Position numbers and translations under genes: made by a program. This document shows positions 60,626-64,000 of a DNA stretch of 64,000 bases, in pieces (position 1 is the stretch's first letter; each line of letters begins with the position of its first letter). The stretch lies in assembly GCF_900116645.1 (NCBI RefSeq), contig NZ_FPBO01000021.1, forward strand, positions 62,001-126,000. The letters run 5' to 3'. The DNA comes from Pseudoduganella namucuonensis (GTDB lineage Bacteria > Pseudomonadota > Gammaproteobacteria > Burkholderiales > Burkholderiaceae_D). The notes under the pieces are model-generated. The model was not told the DNA's origin. It was given only the letters and a program-made list of their open reading frames with translations, and did no database searches.

Positions 60626-62182
60626 TTAACGCAGGTTGACCAGGGTTTGCAGCACCGAGTCCTGGGTCTTGATGGTCTGCGCGTTGGCCTGGTAGACGCG
60701 CTGCGCGGTGATCATGTTGACCAGCTCGGCCGTCAGGTCGACGTTGGACGATTCCACGGACGAGGAACGCAACTGGCCCAGGCTGCCGGTGTTCGGCGCG
60801 CCGATCTGCGGCACGCCCGAGGCGGCGCTTTCCGCCCAGGCATTGCCGCCCAGCGGCGTCAGGCCATCCACATTGGTGAAGTTAGCCAGCACGATCTGCG
60901 CCAGCGGACGGGATTTGCCGTTACTGTACTGGCCGGTGATGACACCGTCAGCGCCAGCCGCGAAGCGCTCCAGCGTGCCGGACGAGTAGCCGTCCTGCGT
61001 CGACGCTTTTTCACTGGTCGCGATACCGTACTGCGTGGTGCCAGTGAAGTTTGCTTGGATCACCAGCGGCTCGACACCGCCTGTGGCTGGAAATATTGGC
61101 AGACTGATTGTGAACGGCAGCGAGTTGGGAATGCCGGTGGCCGCCTCGAGTTCGGCCATGGCTGTCGTATTGATCGCACCCTGCTGGTCAAATATCAGCG
61201 TGCCAACCTTGGTCGGAGGCGCTGAGATCGCAGCGGCCAACGCCCTGTTGATCTCGTCAGGATTGGTGCCCACGATGGCGCCTACGTCGGTCGGCGCGGT
61301 GAACTTCGCCGTCAAATCATCTATCTGCGCCTGAGTCACACCTGGGATTGCCGACAACGCGGTAACCATCGCGTTACCCGCGACAGCGGAGTAAGCGGTA
61401 TTCGCGAGAGCGATCTGCGCAGGATCCAGCGTCGCCACGGCGGTTTGGTAATCGGCCCTCGCCTGCGCAACCGCCGGATCAGTATTCACCACTGCGGCGA
61501 CGCCCGCCGCAACAATCTCCACCCCGTCGCTACCCGCATACACGTCCCACGTATTAGCGTTGGTCTTCACATAGTAAGTGGAAAGCACGTGCGGATTGCC
61601 CAGGCTGTCGAACACGTCCAGCACCGTCTGCTTGTTGTAGGTCAGCGGGTCCAGCGCATCGAATGGCACCCGTTCCGGCACCAGGCTGCGAGAATCCAGG
61701 TTCAGCTCCAGATTGGCCTTGGTGGTGGCGACCGGCACCAGGTCGGATGAATCGATGACGATGGGCGCCGCGGCGCCTTGCAAAATCACGCCGTCCTCGG
61801 TGGAGAGGTAACCAGTCAGCTTCTGGCCCTGCGCGTTGATGACCGTACCATCCTTGTCCAGCTGGAATTGGCCGTTGCGCGAGTACTGCACCGCGCCGCT
61901 CTGCGTCACCGTGCGGAAGAAACCGCCACCGTTGATCGAGATGTCCAGCGGGTTGTTGGTGGTCTCGATGTTACCCTGAGTGAACTGCTGCGCCAGGCGC
62001 GACACGGACACGCCGATACCGGCGTTGTTGCCGCTGACGCCGTTCAGCGAGTTCGCGTACAAGTCCGCGAATTGCGCCTGCGATCCTTTGAAACCCACCG
62101 TGCTCGCGTTGGCGATGTTGTTGCCGATCACGTCGAGCGATTTTGCCGCGGCGTTCAGGCCGCTGAGTCCTTGTTGGAACAT
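60626..62182 (-). CDS. flgE: Flagellar hook protein
   Basis: A 518-residue hook subunit, longer than the usual 400-430. The ends (MFQQGLSGLNAAAKSLDVIG, NNIANASTVGFKGSQAQ and SSNVDLTAELVNMITAQRVY) are conserved. Between residues about 221 and 322 (61217-61522) there is an extra helical-looking segment inside the outer domain, between TWDVYAGSDG and PTKVGTLIFDQQG. The codon usage there is less GC3-biased than its surroundings. A recombined or acquired surface domain is likely. Confidence 0.95.
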   Translation of the reverse strand: MFQQGLSGLNAAAKSLDVIGNNIANASTVGFKGSQAQFADLYANSLNGVSGNNAGIGVSVSRLAQQFTQGNIETTNNPLDISINGGGFFRTVTQSGAVQYSRNGQFQLDKDGTVINAQGQKLTGYLSTEDGVILQGAAAPIVIDSSDLVPVATTKANLELNLDSRSLVPERVPFDALDPLTYNKQTVLDVFDSLGNPHVLSTYYVKTNANTWDVYAGSDGVEIVAAGVAAVVNTDPAVAQARADYQTAVATLDPAQIALANTAYSAVAGNAMVTALSAIPGVTQAQIDDLTAKFTAPTDVGAIVGTNPDEINRALAAAISAPPTKVGTLIFDQQGAINTTAMAELEAATGIPNSLPFTISLPIFPATGGVEPLVIQANFTGTTQYGIATSEKASTQDGYSSGTLERFAAGADGVITGQYSNGKSRPLAQIVLANFTNVDGLTPLGGNAWAESAASGVPQIGAPNTGSLGQLRSSSVESSNVDLTAELVNMITAQRVYQANAQTIKTQDSVLQTLVNLR

Positions 62183-62207
62183 GGTATCCCCTATGCAGTA
62201 AGGTGGG

Positions 62208-62888
62208 TTACAGAATTTGTTTGATATCGGCCATCGTCAGCTGGCCCACGGTCGGTACGTTCAGTTTCACGCCGGCCGTGCCGGTGGACACGCTGGCCAC
62301 CACGCCGAAGGTCAGCGCGGTCGCGTCTTTCAAAGTCTCTGCGCCGCGCTTGGCGGCCACGGTGAAGCTGTAGTTGCCGTCCGGCGCGGTGGTGCCGTCG
62401 GCCATCTTGCCGTCCCACGCCAGCGCGGCTGTACCGGCTTCCGACGCGCCCAGGCTGACGGTCTTCACCAGCTTGCCCGCCGGGCTGAAGATGTTGATGT
62501 CCACGCTATCGGCCGCCGTCGCCAGGTCCACGCCGTAGATGGCCTTGCCCTCGCTCAGCGCGATGTTCTTGCCCGCGCTTAGCACGCCATGGTTGATCAT
62601 GCCGGTCGCTTGCAGGTTCTCGGACGACTGGTAGCTCGCCTTCAGCGACTCCAGCGTCGTGTTCAATTTGTTCACGCCCGTCACGGTGGACAGCTGCGCC
62701 AACTGGCTGGTGACCTGGGCGTTGTCCAGCGGATTCATCGGGTCCTGATTCTTCAGCTGCGTGATCAGCAGCGTCATGAACTTGTCCTTGTCGGCGTCGA
62801 CGGAATCGGTGGCGGTCTTGGCCTTGGGGTTGACCGCGTTCAGCAGCGCGTCCGATACCGGGGCCTTGGTGGTGGAAGTGACACTCAT
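62208..62888 (-). CDS. flgD: Flagellar hook cap protein
   Basis: A 226-residue hook-scaffold protein. DKDKFMTLLITQLKNQDPMN and PLDNAQVTSQLAQLSTVTG are the conserved N-terminal motif; the C-terminal FlgD Ig-like domain has FSPAGKLVKTVSLG and LAWDGKMADGTTAPDGNYSF. 25 bp before flgE. Confidence 0.96.
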   Translation of the reverse strand: MSVTSTTKAPVSDALLNAVNPKAKTATDSVDADKDKFMTLLITQLKNQDPMNPLDNAQVTSQLAQLSTVTGVNKLNTTLESLKASYQSSENLQATGMINHGVLSAGKNIALSEGKAIYGVDLATAADSVDINIFSPAGKLVKTVSLGASEAGTAALAWDGKMADGTTAPDGNYSFTVAAKRGAETLKDATALTFGVVASVSTGTAGVKLNVPTVGQLTMADIKQIL

Positions 62889-62899
62889 CTTGTTCTCTC

Positions 62900-63307
62900 T
62901 TATTGGCCGATGCTCAAGGTTTTAATCAGCAGCGTTTTCGCCGCGTTCATGGTTTCCACGTTGGTCTGGTAGGAGCGCGAGGCCGACAGCATGTTCACCA
63001 TCTCGTCCACCACGTTCACGTTCGGCATGCTGACGTAGCCCTTGTCGTCCGCGTTCGGATGCTTGGGGTCGTACACCTGCTTGAGCGGCGACGGATCCTC
63101 GATCACGCGCTGCACCTTCACGCTGGTGGCCGCGCCGTTGCTCTGCGAGGGCTGCGCCTCGAACACCACCTGCTTGGCGCGGTAGGCCTCGCCGCTGGCG
63201 GAGGTGGTGCTGTCCGCGTTGGCCAGGTTGCTGGCCACCACGTTCAGGCGCTGCGCCTGCGCGCTCATGGCCGAACCGGACACGTTGAAGATATTAAACA
63301 GCGACAT
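62900..63307 (-). CDS. flgC: Flagellar basal-body rod protein
   Basis: A 135-residue rod protein: SLFNIFNVSGSAMSAQAQRL, NVVASNLANADST at the start; VSMPNVNVVDEMVNMLSASR, SYQTNVETMNAAK at the end. It starts 2 bp after flgB. Confidence 0.96.
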   Translation of the reverse strand: MSLFNIFNVSGSAMSAQAQRLNVVASNLANADSTTSASGEAYRAKQVVFEAQPSQSNGAATSVKVQRVIEDPSPLKQVYDPKHPNADDKGYVSMPNVNVVDEMVNMLSASRSYQTNVETMNAAKTLLIKTLSIGQ

Positions 63308-63309
63308 GA

Positions 63310-63729
63310 TTATTGACCTCCCTGTATGGCCGCCATCAGTCCCTTGATCTGGGAGTTGATCAGCGTGATGCCCGCCTCGTAGCGCAGCGCGTTGTCGGCG
63401 AACTGGTTGCGCTCGACATCCATGTCCACCGTGTTGCCGTCGACCGCGCCCTGCACGGTGCCGCGGTACGCCAGCGGCGTGCCGTCCGGCAGCACATCGC
63501 CTGCTTGCTGGGGGTTGGGGAAATGCCGCTGCGCCGTGGTCTTCAGCGCCTGCTGCGGGCCGGTGCGCGACATGGCGCCCTGCAGGGCGTTGGCGAAGTC
63601 GAAATCGCGCGCTTTGTAATTAGGCGTGTCCGCGTTGGCGATGTTAGACGCCAGCACGGTCTGGCGCTGCGAGCGCAGGCTCAAGGCCGTCTCGTTGAAG
63701 CGCAGGTAATCGTCCAGTTTCCCCAACAT
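63310..63729 (-). CDS. flgB: Flagellar basal-body rod protein
   Basis: A 139-residue proximal rod protein. MLGKLDDYLRFNETALSLRS, QRQTVLASNIANADTPNYKA and the C-terminal MDVERNQFADNALRYEAGIT are as expected. First gene of the flgB-L operon. The 154-bp gap to flgA should hold two divergent promoters; I see no FliA-type box there. Confidence 0.96.
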   Translation of the reverse strand: MLGKLDDYLRFNETALSLRSQRQTVLASNIANADTPNYKARDFDFANALQGAMSRTGPQQALKTTAQRHFPNPQQAGDVLPDGTPLAYRGTVQGAVDGNTVDMDVERNQFADNALRYEAGITLINSQIKGLMAAIQGGQ

Positions 63730-63883
63730 CGCAAACTCCGTTCAAATTCCGCTGATGACAGATTCGATCATACGGACCGGGCCGGGCATTCGATCGAACG
63801 ATAAGCCCGCACTTTCCCGCCCTATTCCAAGCTTGGCTGGCGCGGCGGCGACCTATCATGGCTACATTCGAAGAGGTCCCGCT

Positions 63884-64000
63884 ATGAAACTGCCAATATT
63901 CCCCTTGCTGTTATTGCTGGCGTCCAGCGCCATGGCGCAACAAGCCGCCCCGGCCCGCCAGGACCTGGGCGCGATCCGCCAGACCGTGGAGCAATTCCTG
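63884..64000 (+). CDS. flgA: FlgA, P-ring chaperone, N-terminal start only
   Basis: 39 codons are visible before the edge. MKLPIFPLLLLLASSAMAQQ is a clean signal peptide. QDLGAIRQTVEQFL is the start of the FlgA SAF-type chaperone (family start has a helix ending VxxFL). GAGG lies about 10 bp upstream. The divergent placement from flgB is standard. Confidence 0.85.
   Translation, partial: MKLPIFPLLLLLASSAMAQQAAPARQDLGAIRQTVEQFL

Overview
The window reads as a chromosomal segment of a GC-rich, motile betaproteobacterium. The gene order (gmk-rpoZ-spoT-greB followed by a long flagellar block), the GC-biased third codon positions and the protein flavour point to Oxalobacteraceae (Massilia/Duganella/Janthinobacterium-like). 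This assignment is inference, since no rRNA or other taxonomic marker is in view.

Bases 1-5440 are a catabolic module: the end of a luciferase-like flavin monooxygenase, a SnoaL/NTF2-like protein, a carboxymuconolactone-decarboxylase-like protein, an acyl-CoA synthetase, a PaaG-type crotonase and a TetR regulator. Inverted repeats of the form GTCAAC-N6-GTTGAC lie in front of four of these transcription units, including tetR itself, and predict a local acyl-CoA-type regulon. Bases 5696-13513 hold a purine permease, a lipoprotein, a GAF-EAL c-di-GMP phosphodiesterase, a DUF72 protein and a second TetR operon (tetR, alpha/beta hydrolase, serine hydrolase). Bases 13624-23430 carry gmk, rpoZ, spoT, a REP-associated tyrosine transposase with its nested palindrome, a solute-binding-like protein, greB, a NarX/NarL-type two-component pair, a diguanylate cyclase and a small secreted protein.

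From 23501 to the end the window is a nearly continuous flagellar locus. The first block (fliC-flaG-fliD-fliS-fliT, a FliK-like protein, a stand-alone FlhB C-terminal domain, a YcgR/PilZ brake protein) has FliA (sigma-28)-type promoters before fliC and fliD. fliE is on the minus strand, followed by fliFGHIJKLMNOPQR on the plus strand. The rod/ring/hook set flgBCDEFGHIJKL runs on the minus strand, and flgA starts at the right edge on the plus strand.

The most unusual object lies between fliR and flgL: a 7.6-kb gene for a 2543-residue protein made of about 280 eight-residue repeats, followed by a DxDxDG calcium-loop domain. The octads are organised into a second-order repeat of exactly 134 residues (402 bp), each built of sixteen octads and one hexad, marked by an acidic E/D-x-x-D octad. 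Two units depart from this length in ways that keep the register (408 and 240 bp). A perfect 16-bp palindrome precedes the gene, and two near-identical terminator hairpins separate it from the convergent flgL operon. A dispersed family of GGGG(T/A)CAG palindromes, probably linked to the RAYT transposase, also marks the locus; one half-element forms the first codons of flgI.
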